Below the pieces are notes generated by a model, which saw only the letters and a program-made list of their open reading frames with translations, was not told the origin of the DNA and did no database searches. From Mesorhizobium sp. CA14 (GTDB lineage Bacteria; Pseudomonadota; Alphaproteobacteria; Rhizobiales; Rhizobiaceae): a DNA stretch of 64,000 nucleotides. The first letter of the stretch is position 1, and the number at the start of each line of letters is the position of its first letter. The translations under genes and the position numbers were made by a program. This document shows, piece after piece, positions 18,210-27,741 of this stretch. The DNA lies in assembly GCF_020165195.1 (NCBI RefSeq), contig NZ_JAIUHR010000005.1, positions 124,001 through 188,000 on the forward strand, written 5' to 3'.

Positions 18210-18848
18210 GCAAGCCTGGCATGGACGCCGAGCGTTTCCTTAACCTGCTCCGATGCTTTCGCCAGGATCGAGGTCGTTTCGAGGCACGAAGTTCGAGGGG
18301 GAAGGAAGTCCAAGCCTTTCCTGAGCGCTGCGATGGCGCGGTCGTCGGATTCTTTTAAGAATAGCCGCTTCATCACAGCGGCATCGCCACGAGCCCGAAT
18401 ATGCTGACTGCGACCGTTCGCTCGTTTGCCACGATGTCTCAAGCGAGATCATGTCCGCAGGCTCGGGCAACGGGCCTGAAGCGCAGCCATTGCGTCCGGC
18501 CTTCCCGCTTTCTATCCGACAGCATCACCCCAGCAAAGTTGTCCCTTTCCGGCGTTGGTCACCTCTAGAGAGTCTTTCGGATGATTTGGAAGGGGTCGAT
18601 TTTCGGGTAGGTGCGCCCTTCTGATTGCGCGCGTCAGCTGATCGGTGTGCTGCGCTCGGTCGGCGACAATCTCGAATTGCTGCACCTCGCCGAAAGCCGC
18701 GAGGCCGCCGTCCTGTGGCTCAACAAAAACCACCACAGGGCTTGGTTGACGAGGTGTCCGCTGACGAGGTCTGCGCCGATTTCGTCGAAGGTCGACGGCC
18801 AATCCACGCGGCCTCCTGTTAGATAGGTCCAACAGGATCAGCGTCGGC
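18210..18848. other. Intergenic region, no supported gene
   Basis: About 640 bases between two convergent gene groups. A plus-strand stretch at 18620-18715 reads LIGVLRSVGDNLELLHLAESREAAVLWL and a minus-strand stretch at about 18300-18370 reads MKRLFLKESDDRAIAALRKGL; both look faintly like protein but belong to no family I know and have no start signals. The region may be a scar between two inserted segments. Confidence 0.3.
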
Positions 18849-20132
18849 TCAACCGCCCCGGCAGGCGGCGTCGTAGTCGGCAAGCACCAAGTCGACCGCG
18901 GCGAGCAGCACGGCTTGCGGGTCGCCGGTAGCGCCGAGCTCCGCCGGCAGTGTGGGCAGGAACTGCCGCATCAGCGTCTCGGGAATGGCACTGCCGTTCA
19001 GCGCATCGATCAGCCTGGCGACGGCGATGCTGGCCACCGGGTTTGTCCAATAATATCGGATGCGGTCGCTGTAGCTGTAATGCCGCTGCAGATAAAGGCG
19101 CTTTTCGCTGCCGTGGTAGTGGCTGCGCCAGTGGCCGGGCACCGACAGCATCAGCTTTTCCATTGCTATGGCGAGCGAGCGCTCGCCGTAGCCGGCGACC
19201 ATCTCCGATGCGATTAGGTCGAGCCCGTAAAGCGCCTCGCGCAACGCAAACGTCAGGCCGGGCCCCACTTTAAGGATCGGAAAGCCGTTGGCGACCAGCG
19301 CCGTCAACGCCGCGCGGCTCTGATAGTCCGTCGAATGCGCCTCGTAGACGAGCGACCGTTCAGTATCGAGCAGCCTAGTCAGCGGCGCCGACGCTTCCGG
19401 CCGATAGCGGATGACATTTTCGCTGCCGAACTCGACGCCGGGCTGGACGACGACCGCGATGACGCGCTCGAACGCCTCGTTCAGTCCTTCGCGGGCGAAG
19501 ATGTGGCGATGGATATCGATGGTGCGGCGCGCGGCGGCAGCCTCAGTGGGTTTCAAGCCGCTGATGACGTGGTCGGCACCCCCCGGCACCGGCACCTCGG
19601 TGCCGATGATGTAGAGCGGCAAGGCGCCGCCCCGCGCCCGCGCGGCCTTCTCGACCGCCTTGGCGAGCCTTGCCGCGCGTGCGGCGATGGTCTCGTCGTC
19701 GAGCGCAGCCGGTTCACCTGCGCAGCCCATCGAGGTGTCGAGATGGATCTTGCTGAAGCCGGCCCAGACATAGGCCGTGACCATCGCTTCAGCCTTGGCC
19801 ATCGCTGGCGCCGCCGGCTCGCCCTTCCACGGATTCGGCCCCAGATGATCGCCGCCGAAGATGATGCGCGAGGCATCGAGCCCCTCTCGCCCGGCGATCT
19901 CCTTGACGAAGGCGACGAATAGGTCCGGAGTCATGCCGGTGTAACCGCCGAACTGGTTGACCTGGTTGCAGGTTGCCTCGATCAGGAGCACCGAGTCCCG
20001 GTGGGCGATGGCACGCCGGATCGCCGCCTGGATCACCAGCGGATGCGCCGAGCAGACCGAAGTGATGCCGTAAGGCTTGCCGTTGCGGCGGGCAGTGGCG
20101 AGGCCTTGAAGCGGATTGGCCGTCATCGTCAT
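18849..20132 (-). CDS. D-tagatose-6-phosphate 4-epimerase family protein (GatZ/KbaZ, PF08013)
   Basis: The start at 20132 overlaps the kinase stop by ATGA, showing coupling. The 427-residue protein is typical of PF08013: [71 protein letters not shown] and [14 protein letters not shown]. GatZ and KbaZ were first described as non-catalytic partners of tagatose-bisphosphate aldolase. In Agrobacterium a stand-alone member was shown to epimerise D-tagatose 6-phosphate to D-fructose 6-phosphate. No aldolase gene is present here and a tagatose-kinase-like gene is coupled to it, so the epimerase role is favoured. Confidence 0.85.
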   Translation of the reverse strand: MTMTANPLQGLATARRNGKPYGITSVCSAHPLVIQAAIRRAIAHRDSVLLIEATCNQVNQFGGYTGMTPDLFVAFVKEIAGREGLDASRIIFGGDHLGPNPWKGEPAAPAMAKAEAMVTAYVWAGFSKIHLDTSMGCAGEPAALDDETIAARAARLAKAVEKAARARGGALPLYIIGTEVPVPGGADHVISGLKPTEAAAARRTIDIHRHIFAREGLNEAFERVIAVVVQPGVEFGSENVIRYRPEASAPLTRLLDTERSLVYEAHSTDYQSRAALTALVANGFPILKVGPGLTFALREALYGLDLIASEMVAGYGERSLAIAMEKLMLSVPGHWRSHYHGSEKRLYLQRHYSYSDRIRYYWTNPVASIAVARLIDALNGSAIPETLMRQFLPTLPAELGATGDPQAVLLAAVDLVLADYDAACRGG

Positions 20133-21106
20133 AGGGCTCGATCTGTCCCGGCAATGAACTGATCGAGCGCGTCGAAGCCGGCCGGCCCTTCCATCGGCCC
20201 GAGCCGCGTCACGTTGAGCGCGCCGGCCGCATTGGCGTAGAGCAGCGCCTTGCCGGGCTCGATGCCCTTGCGCCGACAGGTGAGATAGGTGGCGCCAAAA
20301 CAGTCGCCGGCGCCGGTGGGATCGATTTCCTCGACCAGGAAGCCGGCGCAATCTGTGCGGCTGCCGTCGGCGCCGAAGCGGGTCGAGCCGGCTGCGCCGC
20401 GCTTCAGCACGATCTCGCCGACGCCGCGCGCAATCAGCGCCGCTACCGCCTGCCGCTCGTCCTCGACGCCGGCCGCCGCGAGCAATTCGTCGCCAGAGGG
20501 CAACAAAAGGTCTGCATCATCGACCAGGGCGGAAAAATGCCCGCCGTCGGCGCCGTCGATCAGTTCCTTGCGCACATTCGGATCGAAAGAGGTCGAGCCG
20601 CCACGCGCGCGGATCGCCCTCAAGGCATAGGCGACGATCTCCTTCAGGCCGGCGATCGACAGCGCCGAGCCCATCACATGTAGATGGCCTGCGCCGTCGG
20701 CAAGCCGCCGCCCAGCATCGGTCAGCGTGATGCGGCCGGCGGCGGATTCGGCAATGTTGTATATGAAGTCGCGGCCGCCATCGGGCCGGTAGCGCACGAA
20801 GGCGCTTCCCGTCGGGTAGCGCTCGCTGACCGATACGGCCGAAACGTCGACACCGTCATGCCGCAGCCGTTCGAGGTTGATGGTGCCGAAATCGTCGCGA
20901 CCGACGCAGGCGATGATGCCGGCGCCGCCGCCGAGCTTCGCCACCTGGTCGATGAAGATGGCCGGCGCGCCGCTGGGGTAGGGCCCGGTCAGCGCCAGCG
21001 GTTTGAGGAAGCCAAGGCCGCGCTCGCTCGCCATGATCTCGACTAGGATCTCGCCGGCAACGATCGTCGGCCCTGTAGCTTCGGGGGCGATCTTCCCTCG
21101 GCTCAT
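20129..21106 (-). CDS. PfkB-family kinase, probable tagatose kinase
   Basis: The ATG at 21106 has an AAGGAAG sequence upstream. The 325-residue protein is a PfkB sugar kinase: GEILVEIMA near the start, [15 protein letters not shown] (signature 1 region), and [17 protein letters not shown] with the catalytic Asp near residue 268. It is coupled by ATGA to the PF08013 gene downstream and divergent from a polyol-binding protein gene. In the Agrobacterium galactitol/D-altritol pathways the equivalent PF00294 kinase makes D-tagatose 6-phosphate; the same reaction is inferred here. Confidence 0.85.
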   Translation of the reverse strand: MSRGKIAPEATGPTIVAGEILVEIMASERGLGFLKPLALTGPYPSGAPAIFIDQVAKLGGGAGIIACVGRDDFGTINLERLRHDGVDVSAVSVSERYPTGSAFVRYRPDGGRDFIYNIAESAAGRITLTDAGRRLADGAGHLHVMGSALSIAGLKEIVAYALRAIRARGGSTSFDPNVRKELIDGADGGHFSALVDDADLLLPSGDELLAAAGVEDERQAVAALIARGVGEIVLKRGAAGSTRFGADGSRTDCAGFLVEEIDPTGAGDCFGATYLTCRRKGIEPGKALLYANAAGALNVTRLGPMEGPAGFDALDQFIAGTDRAL

Positions 21107-21394
21107 TCTCAGGCTTCCTTCTCCCTTGGCCGGACCATCGCCGGTGTGCGGCCGGCCACGATAGCGCCGGACTCCAATGGAGCTAAATCGCGGCATCGAC
21201 GATGTCAACAGAAACTATACGTATGTCCATTTTAAAGCCGGTACGCGATGGCGTTCGTTCCGGACAAAGAAGGCGCTTCTTCAGCAGGTGGCCGCAGAAG
21301 CTTATAAACGGGGCTTGACTGTCGGATCGTGTAGCGCAATAGAATATGGACGCATGTTCAGTTTTGCATGCGCATTCGTAAAGGAGGAGACGAA

Positions 21395-22714
21395 ATGCCA
21401 ATGCGTAGGTCTATGGGAATTCTCGCCGCGGCCACCGCCGCCTCGGTGCTGATGGCGGGCGCAGCGCTCGCTGAGGAAGTCACTGTCGCCACCGTCAACA
21501 ATGGCGACATGATCATCATGCAGAAACTGACGCCGGAGTGGGAAAAGGCGACCGGCAACAAGGTCAACTGGGTGGTGCTCGAAGAAAACGTGCTGCGCGA
21601 GCGCGTTACCACCGACATCGCCACCAAGGGTGGCCAGTTCGACGTCATGACCATCGGCGGCTATGAAACGCCGATCTGGGGCAAGGCCGGCTGGCTGACG
21701 CCGCTCAACGACCTCGGCGCCGACTACGACTATGACGACCTGATTGCGCCAGTGCGCAGCGGCCTGACCGTCGATGGCAATCTCTATGCCGTGCCCTTCT
21801 ATGCCGAGAGCTCGTTCACGCTCTACCGCAAGGACCTGTTTGACGCCGCCGGTCTGAAGATGCCGGAGCAGCCGACCTACGACCAGATCACGGAATTCGC
21901 CGGCAAGCTCACCGACAAATCGAAGCAGCAATACGGGCTGTGCCTGCGCGGCAAGCCGGGCTGGGGCGAGAACATGGCCTTTGTCGGCACGCTGGTGAAC
22001 ACGTTCGGCGGCCGCTGGTTCGACATGGACTGGAAGCCGCAGCTCAATTCCGAAGCGTGGAAGATGGCGATCGGCTGGTATGTCGACACCATGAAGAAGG
22101 ACGGCCCTCCCGGCGTCAGCTCCAACGGCTTCAACGAGAACCAGACGCTGTTTGCTTCCGGTCATTGCGCGATCTGGATCGATGCCACCTCCGCCGCCGG
22201 CCGCGTCTACGATCCGAAGCAGAGCAAAGTCGCCGACAAGGTCGCCTTCGCCAAGGCCCCGGTTGCGGTCACGCCCAACGGGTCGGCCTGGGGCTGGGCC
22301 TGGAGCCTCGCCATTCCGACTTCGACCAAGAAGGCGGACACGGCGAAATCCTTCGTCAAATGGGCGACGTCGAAGGCCTATGTCCAGCGTGTCGGCGAGA
22401 CCGAAGGCTGGGTCGCGGCACCGCCGGGAACGCGCAAGTCGACCTATGCCAGTGCGGACTACCAGAAGGCGGCGCCGTTCGCCGCGACCGTGCTTGCCGC
22501 GATCGAATCCGCCGATCCGACCAAGCAGACGAAGGATCCTGTCCCCTATACCGGCATCCAGTTCGTCGCCATCCCTGAATTCCAAGGCATCGGCACCCAG
22601 GTCGGCCAGGCGGTCGCCGCGGCGGTCACCGGCGAGCAGTCGGTCGACGACGCGCTGAACACTGCGCAAGCCTCGGTGGAGAAGACGATGGAGGAAGCGG
22701 GCTACATCAAATAG
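21395..22714 (+). CDS. Polyol/sugar ABC transporter substrate-binding protein (SmoE/MtlE-like)
   Basis: A strong AAGGAGGAG Shine-Dalgarno sequence at 21381-21389 fixes the start. The 439-residue protein has a signal peptide (cleavage near GAALAEE, about residue 28) and the fold of extracellular solute-binding family 1, with the PFYAESSFTLYRKDLFDAAG segment and the WAWSLAIPTSTKK segment typical of sorbitol/mannitol-binding proteins. It is divergent from the tagatose kinase gene and upstream of a sorbitol-dehydrogenase-like gene. The two permeases and the ATPase that normally follow (smoFGK-like) are missing, so it must work with a transporter encoded elsewhere or be orphaned. Confidence 0.88.
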   Translation: MPMRRSMGILAAATAASVLMAGAALAEEVTVATVNNGDMIIMQKLTPEWEKATGNKVNWVVLEENVLRERVTTDIATKGGQFDVMTIGGYETPIWGKAGWLTPLNDLGADYDYDDLIAPVRSGLTVDGNLYAVPFYAESSFTLYRKDLFDAAGLKMPEQPTYDQITEFAGKLTDKSKQQYGLCLRGKPGWGENMAFVGTLVNTFGGRWFDMDWKPQLNSEAWKMAIGWYVDTMKKDGPPGVSSNGFNENQTLFASGHCAIWIDATSAAGRVYDPKQSKVADKVAFAKAPVAVTPNGSAWGWAWSLAIPTSTKKADTAKSFVKWATSKAYVQRVGETEGWVAAPPGTRKSTYASADYQKAAPFAATVLAAIESADPTKQTKDPVPYTGIQFVAIPEFQGIGTQVGQAVAAAVTGEQSVDDALNTAQASVEKTMEEAGYIK

Positions 22715-22732
22715 GCGTCCGCTCGAGGCAAG

Positions 22733-22761
22733 CCGGGAAGCGGAACGTGCGCCGCTCCCGG
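22733..22761. terminator. Hairpin after the polyol-binding protein gene
   Basis: CCGGGAAGCGG and CCGCTCCCGG form an imperfect stem with an eight-base loop, 19 bases after the stop codon. No T-run follows, so it may be an mRNA-stabilising or attenuating hairpin rather than a full terminator; such hairpins often separate highly expressed binding protein genes from downstream genes. Confidence 0.5.
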
Positions 22762-22948
22762 TCATCCGACCCGCCGCAGAACTCCCTTGCGGCCGGGCCG
22801 GAGGATGCGCGGATCCGCCTGGCATTTCGAGGAGAAGCGCGCAGCGCTTCTTCCTTCGCAATCGCTTGAGCAAAGGTGGATCCGTGCGTTCCTCGCGAGC
22901 ACCTGTGCCGACATCATTTTTCGAAACGTGGAAGAATCGGATCCTGGA

Positions 22949-23719
22949 ATGAAGCTGAAGGACAAAACTGCCCTGATCACCGGGGGCGCGCGCGGCATCG
23001 GCCTCGGTTTCGCGCAGGCTTTTGCGCGCGAAGGCGCCAAAGTGGTGATCGCCGATGTCGACATCGAGCGTGCGACACGGGGGGCGGCCGAAATCGGTCC
23101 GGCGGCCAGCGCGAAGAAGCTCGACGTCACTGATCTCGCCGCCATCGAGAGCGTCGCGGCGCACGTCGACCGTGAGTTCGGCGGTATCGACATCCTGGTC
23201 AACAACGCTGCTATCTTCGACATGGCGCCGATCACAGACATCACCGAACAAAGCTATGAGCGCGTCTTCGGCATCAATCTCAAGGGGCCGCTTTTCATGA
23301 TGATGGCGGTGTCCAATCTGATGATTGCGCGCGGCCGCGGCGGCAAGATCATCAACATGGCAAGCCAGGCCGGCCGCCGCGGCGAGGCGCTGGTGACGCT
23401 CTATTGCGCCTCGAAGGCGGCGATCATCTCTGCGACGCAGTCGGCGGCGCTTGCGCTGGTCAAGCACGGCATCAACGTCAACGCCATTGCGCCGGGCGTC
23501 GTCGACGGCGAGCATTGGGATGTGGTCGACGCGCATTTCGCCAGATGGGAAGGTTTGGAGCCGGGCGAGAAGAAGGCGGCGGTGGCGAAGTCGGTGCCGA
23601 TCGGCCGTTTCGCGCAGCCCGAGGATATTGCCGGGCTCGCCGCGTTCCTGGCCTCATCCGACAGCGATTACATCCTCGCGCAGACCTATAATGTCGACGG
23701 CGGCAATTGGATGAGCTGA
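22949..23719 (+). CDS. Sorbitol/galactitol dehydrogenase, SDR family (SmoS-like)
   Basis: The ATG at 22949 gives 256 residues, the length of SmoS from Rhodobacter; an upstream open extension has no homology. NAD-binding motif TGGARGIG (residues 11-18), NNAA at about 90, catalytic Ser-Tyr-Lys in NMASQAG and YCASKAA, and the diagnostic C-terminus NAIAPGVVDGEHWDVVDAHF ... QTYNVDGGNW are all present. Family members oxidise sorbitol to fructose and galactitol to D-tagatose with NAD. With the tagatose kinase and epimerase family protein nearby, galactitol to tagatose is the likely physiological step. Confidence 0.9.
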   Translation: MKLKDKTALITGGARGIGLGFAQAFAREGAKVVIADVDIERATRGAAEIGPAASAKKLDVTDLAAIESVAAHVDREFGGIDILVNNAAIFDMAPITDITEQSYERVFGINLKGPLFMMMAVSNLMIARGRGGKIINMASQAGRRGEALVTLYCASKAAIISATQSAALALVKHGINVNAIAPGVVDGEHWDVVDAHFARWEGLEPGEKKAAVAKSVPIGRFAQPEDIAGLAAFLASSDSDYILAQTYNVDGGNWMS

Positions 23720-23789
23720 GACGCAAAGCAATTCTGGAAAAAGTGCGAAGCGGTTTTCCGTCCGGAATTGCGTCAAGCAGGAGACGACG

Positions 23790-24803
23790 ATGAAGGCGAT
23801 CCGATTTGCCGCCGCGGGCGTTGCCGGCATGGCGGAACTCGATATGCCGGGCATCCGGCCCGGCCACGCTCTGGTCAGGGTGCGCGCGGCGGGCCTTTGC
23901 CACACCGATATCGACGTGCTGCATGGTCGTTACGGTTCAGGCGCATTTCCGCTGGTGCCCGGCCATGAATATGCCGGAACGATCGAGGCCGTCGCCGAGG
24001 ACGTGACGTCGGTGAAGCCCGGCGATCGCGTCGCTGTCGACCCCAACATCCCGTGCGGGCACTGCCCGGCTTGCGCAAAAGGCCTGACCAACCTCTGCTC
24101 CACGCTGAAGGCCTATGGCGTGACGGAGAATGGCGGTTTTGCCGAGTACAGCCTCGTCGCCGTCGATCATCTCCATGGCATCGGCGATCTCGCTTTCGAG
24201 ACGGCGGCGCTCGCCGAGCCGCTGGCCTGCGTGCTGAACGGCCTCGGCGCGGCCGGGGTAGGGGCGCGCGGCCACGTGCCCGGCAACGCGCTCGTCTTCG
24301 GCGGCGGACCGATCGGTCTGCTGATGGCGCTGTCGCTGAAGGCCAGCGGCGTGCCGAAAGTGGCGGTGGCCGATATCAGCGAGCCGCGTCTTGCCTTCGC
24401 AGCCTCCCTTGGACTGGAACCGCTGGTGTCCGGATCGCAGGATATCGCGGCGCGGGCGCGCGGCTTCGACTTCGTCGCCGACGCGACCGGCATCGCCAAG
24501 GTGGTCGAAGGCATGATCGGCCTCACGACCGATGGCGGCACGGCGCTGGTTTTCGGCGTTTGCCCGCCGGACGCTCGCATCGCGGTCGCGCCGTTCGAGA
24601 TATTCCGTCGCCAGATCAGGCTGGCCGGATCGCATTCGCTGAACCGCAATATCCCGCAGGCGCTTGCGATCTTGAGCTGCGACGACGGCACGATGGCGAA
24701 GCTGGTCAGTCACCGGCTGCCGCTTGGCGAGGTGCTGCCGTTCTTCGCCAAGAGCGGCGACAGTCCTGCGACGATGAAGGTCCAGTTCTCGGCCGAGGCT
24801 TGA
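23790..24803 (+). CDS. Zinc-dependent alcohol/polyol dehydrogenase (PF00107/PF08240)
   Basis: A CAGGAGACGACG sequence leads into the ATG. The 337-residue medium-chain dehydrogenase has the catalytic zinc site (GLCHTDID, VPGHEYAG), the four-Cys structural zinc lobe (CGHCPACAKGLTNLC), and the nucleotide-binding FGGGPIGLLMA motif. In Agrobacterium a PF00107 dehydrogenase in the equivalent locus oxidises D-altritol to D-tagatose; this gene is a good candidate for the same reaction or for another polyol. It lies between the SDR gene and the LacI regulator in the same direction. Confidence 0.88.
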   Translation: MKAIRFAAAGVAGMAELDMPGIRPGHALVRVRAAGLCHTDIDVLHGRYGSGAFPLVPGHEYAGTIEAVAEDVTSVKPGDRVAVDPNIPCGHCPACAKGLTNLCSTLKAYGVTENGGFAEYSLVAVDHLHGIGDLAFETAALAEPLACVLNGLGAAGVGARGHVPGNALVFGGGPIGLLMALSLKASGVPKVAVADISEPRLAFAASLGLEPLVSGSQDIAARARGFDFVADATGIAKVVEGMIGLTTDGGTALVFGVCPPDARIAVAPFEIFRRQIRLAGSHSLNRNIPQALAILSCDDGTMAKLVSHRLPLGEVLPFFAKSGDSPATMKVQFSAEA

Positions 24804-24886
24804 ACGGAGAGCACGATTGCCCGCCTTTGCGCCGAGCGGTGACTCAAGTAGACAGTCGTGACGGCGGTACCGACGGGGGCAGAAGG

Positions 24887-25915
24887 ATGGCAAAGACGAT
24901 CAGGACGATGGAGGATTTCTCCGCTTTTGTCGGCCTGTCCCGCACCACGGTCTCGAAATACTTCAACGATCCGGGTTCCGTGCGGCAGAAGACCCGCAGC
25001 GTCATCGAGGCGGCGCTGAAGAAGTCGGACTTCCGGCCCAGCATATTCGCGGTCAATCTGAACCGCCGCCGCTCCAACATCCTCGGCGTCATCATCCCCA
25101 ATTCGACCGATCCGTTCTACATGGCGCTGACGCGCCGCATCGAGACGATCGCCAACGAGGCCGGCTTCCTCGCCTTCGTGCTGTCCTCCGACGGCCGCGC
25201 CGAGATGGAGGACCAGGCGATCCAGACGTTCCGCTCGATGAACATCGCCGGCGCCATCATCGCCCCGCTCGGCGTGCGCTCGCACCATCGCGTGCTTGCC
25301 GAGCTCGGCGCGTCGATCCCTCTGATCTATGTCGACTCGCCGCTCGACGAGACGTCGTCCTTCGTCGGCACCGACAACCGGCAGAGCTTTCGGCTGATCG
25401 TCGACTATCTCTGCCGCTCGGGCGAGCCGCCCTGCTATTTCGCCATGCCGCTGGTCAACAACAACGCCACGGCCAGGCAGGAGGCCTATGTCGAGGCCAT
25501 GCGCGAATTCAAGATGACGCCGTCGATCGTGGCTGTCGAGGATGCCGGCTCGTGGGATTTCGAGAAGTTCGGCCATGACGAGGCGCTGCGCATTCTGAAG
25601 GGGCAGGGTTTCCCGACCGGAACCGTGCTGTGCGCCAACGACCGCATCGCCTTCGGCGTCATCAGCGCGGCCTACACGCTCGGCCTCAAGATCGGCCACG
25701 GCGCCGATTGCGACCTGCGCGTCGCCGGCCATGACGACCATCCCTTGTCGCGCTATGCCTGCCCGCCTATCACGACGGTGGCGCAGAACTACAACGAGAT
25801 CGGCCGCCTCGCTATAGAGCTCCTGCTGCAGCGGCTGGATGAAAACGCCCCCGCCAGACACAAGGGTGAGCGCATCCTGCTCAACGCCGAACTGATGCTG
25901 CGCCGCTCCGCGTAA
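24887..25915 (+). CDS. LacI-family regulator of the polyol locus
   Basis: The ATG at 24887 has AGAAGG just upstream. The 342-residue product has a helix-turn-helix at residues 7-27 (TMEDFSAFVGLSRTTVSKYF) and a sensor domain starting ILGVIIPNSTDPFYMAL. It ends with the usual TTVAQNYNEIGRLAIELLLQRL region. It is the last gene of the polyol group and presumably controls the divergent kinase/binding-protein promoters. No clear CG-centred palindrome was pinned down in the 21107-21394 divergent region. Confidence 0.88.
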   Translation: MAKTIRTMEDFSAFVGLSRTTVSKYFNDPGSVRQKTRSVIEAALKKSDFRPSIFAVNLNRRRSNILGVIIPNSTDPFYMALTRRIETIANEAGFLAFVLSSDGRAEMEDQAIQTFRSMNIAGAIIAPLGVRSHHRVLAELGASIPLIYVDSPLDETSSFVGTDNRQSFRLIVDYLCRSGEPPCYFAMPLVNNNATARQEAYVEAMREFKMTPSIVAVEDAGSWDFEKFGHDEALRILKGQGFPTGTVLCANDRIAFGVISAAYTLGLKIGHGADCDLRVAGHDDHPLSRYACPPITTVAQNYNEIGRLAIELLLQRLDENAPARHKGERILLNAELMLRRSA

Positions 25916-26169
25916 CGGCGCCGGTCGGCCAATTGGGTAAGCCGCGATTCGTCGCGTCCTCGCTGTCCTGCCACATCTCCTTCCCCCAGAAGAAAGAGGC
26001 GAAATCAGCGCTCATTTCGGCTTTCGCCAATCGCAAAAAGAGCTGCGTTGCAGACACTGTGAATCTTTCCGTCGAGAGGGAGAGGCGGTCCGGGTCCAAT
26101 TTGAGCCGGGCAAGGTTTAGAGAGAGCACGCCTGGCTCGCTCCCCATTCCGCTCACCGAGGTTCGATCC
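25916..26169. other. Leader region before the helicase remnant
   Basis: No gene supported. This 250-base stretch separates the polyol locus from ICE backbone sequence and probably contains the junction and the old promoter of the helicase gene. Confidence 0.3.
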
Positions 26170-26450
26170 ATGAATATGACTCAATCGTCCGCAGCCTTTC
26201 CTCTTCGGGCGGCCGCCTTATCCGCCTCGCAAACCGCCGTCGTCGTTGCAGCGAGACTTCTCCTTCCGCATCTCTAACGCGGCCAGGGCGTCAACGCCGC
26301 CACGCCACACGCGGCGCTGGAGACTGCTTTCGGATCGTCGGATGCTGCTGGGGACTGGAAGACGGCCTATGCTGTCTGCGAGGCCGCGATAGTGCTGTTC
26401 CTGCCCAAATGCGGAAAGGCCTTGTTTCGCGAAACGAAGTCCCCGCCGGG
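26170..26450 (+). pseudogene. N-terminal remnant of a strawberry-notch-type helicase/methyltransferase
   Basis: From ATG 26170 the translation (MNMTQSSAAFPLR, then VAARLLLPHL) reaches a TAA at 26276 where relatives have Glu in PHLERGQ. Reading on in the same frame gives RGQGVNAATPHAALETAFG, SSDAAGDWKTAYAVCEAAIV and LFLPKCGKALFRET. This is the N-terminus of the very large SNF2/strawberry-notch helicase plus methyltransferase protein found upstream of ArdC genes in rhizobial ICEs. Similarity ends near 26450 and more than a thousand residues are missing. So the gene is dead, killed by a nonsense change and a large deletion. Confidence 0.7.
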
Positions 26451-26689
26451 CGCCGCCTTTCTGCTTTCTGACGCCCGCTCGCGCCCCGTCCTGCCTCGAG
26501 GTCCTGGCGAAGCCAGGCAGTCAGCGCAACGGCTTCGCCGTCCTCCGCTGTCGCTGCGGCCCATGACTACCCAATCGTGCAAGCACGACGGGACTCGGGT
26601 CGGGTGCGCGGCCCGCCTTCCTGCTCCGCCCAAGCGGACCTCCGCGACGGGGCCGCGATCGGCGCGGCCTCCAATTGGAGGTTCATGAA

Positions 26690-27619
26690 GTGACCAGGAA
26701 AGAAAATGCAGAACGCATCGATATCTATGCGCGGATCACCGATCGCATCGTAGCCGAGCTGGAGAAGGGTGTCCGTCCTTGGATGCAGCCGTGGCAATCG
26801 AGCAACGTCTCCGGCCGCGTCACCCGGCCGCTCAGGCACAATGGTCTGCCCTATAACGGCATGAATGTGCTGCTGCTTTGGTCGGAGGCTGTCGCCCGAG
26901 GCTTTTCCAACCCGATGTGGATGACATTCAGGCAGGCGCTCGAACTTGGCGGCGGGGTTCGCAGGGGCGAGACCGGCTCGGTGGTGGTCTTCGCCAGCCG
27001 CTTTACAAGGACGAAGAGGGACACCAGGGGCGAGGAAATCGAGCACGAGATCCCGTTCCTCAAGGCGTATTCCGTTTTCAACATTGCGCAGATCGATGGC
27101 CTGCCGGACCAGTTCTATCAAAGGCGGGCGGAGCCGGTGCGCGATCCGATCGCCCCGATCGAGCATGCCGACCGGTTCTTTGCCAATACCGGGGCGGTAA
27201 TCCGGCACGGCGGGGATCGCGCCTACTTTGCCCCGGCGACGGACCACATCCAGATGCCGCCGCTTCAGACGTTCCGGGACGCCGCGTCATACGTCGCCAC
27301 GCTCAGTCACGAGCTTACCCATTGGACTTCGGCGCCGCATCGCGTGAACCGCGACCTTAGTCGCTACGCCAAGGATCGCAGCGAGCGAGCGCGCGAGGAA
27401 CTGATTGCCGAGTTCGGAAGCTGCTTCCTCTGCGCCGATCTTGGCATCGTGCCCGAACTCGAGCCCCGGCCGGACCACGCGAGCTACCTCGGCTCGTGGC
27501 TGAAAGTCCTACGCTGCGACAAGCGCGCAATCTTTTCGGCCGCTGCCCATGCGCAGCGCGCCGTCGCTTTCCTGCACGGGCTCCAGCCGGAGGCCGCGGA
27601 AGAATGCGAGGCCGCCTGA
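26690..27619 (+). CDS. ardC: ArdC-like ssDNA-binding/antirestriction protein with zincin domain
   Basis: A GGAGG at 26677-26681 makes the GTG at 26690 the best start; the TTG at 26675 overlaps that site. The 309-residue product has the ArdC N-terminal ssDNA-binding domain (DIYARITDRIVAELEKGVRPWMQPW, residues about 9-33; NVLLLW) and a C-terminal metallopeptidase-like domain with HELTHWT (HExxH) and a downstream Glu in REELIAEFGSCFL. ArdC proteins protect incoming DNA from restriction during conjugation. In rhizobial ICEs the gene follows the helicase/methyltransferase gene, as it does here after the remnant. Confidence 0.88.
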   Translation: MTRKENAERIDIYARITDRIVAELEKGVRPWMQPWQSSNVSGRVTRPLRHNGLPYNGMNVLLLWSEAVARGFSNPMWMTFRQALELGGGVRRGETGSVVVFASRFTRTKRDTRGEEIEHEIPFLKAYSVFNIAQIDGLPDQFYQRRAEPVRDPIAPIEHADRFFANTGAVIRHGGDRAYFAPATDHIQMPPLQTFRDAASYVATLSHELTHWTSAPHRVNRDLSRYAKDRSERAREELIAEFGSCFLCADLGIVPELEPRPDHASYLGSWLKVLRCDKRAIFSAAAHAQRAVAFLHGLQPEAAEECEAA

Positions 27620-27741
27620 TGTTTCACGCATGAACCCTTGGAAGGGGAGGCCATGCGCCTTCCCCTCTGCTTCGCACGGCCGTGTGGGCCGATGATCATG
27701 CCGGACTAGCTATCCAAGACAATCGCCAAATCCGATCCATC

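Noticed and set aside
21302..23536. A 744-codon minus-strand frame
   Set aside because: Antisense to the polyol-binding protein and SDR genes, both of which have strong family motifs and, for the first, a perfect Shine-Dalgarno sequence.
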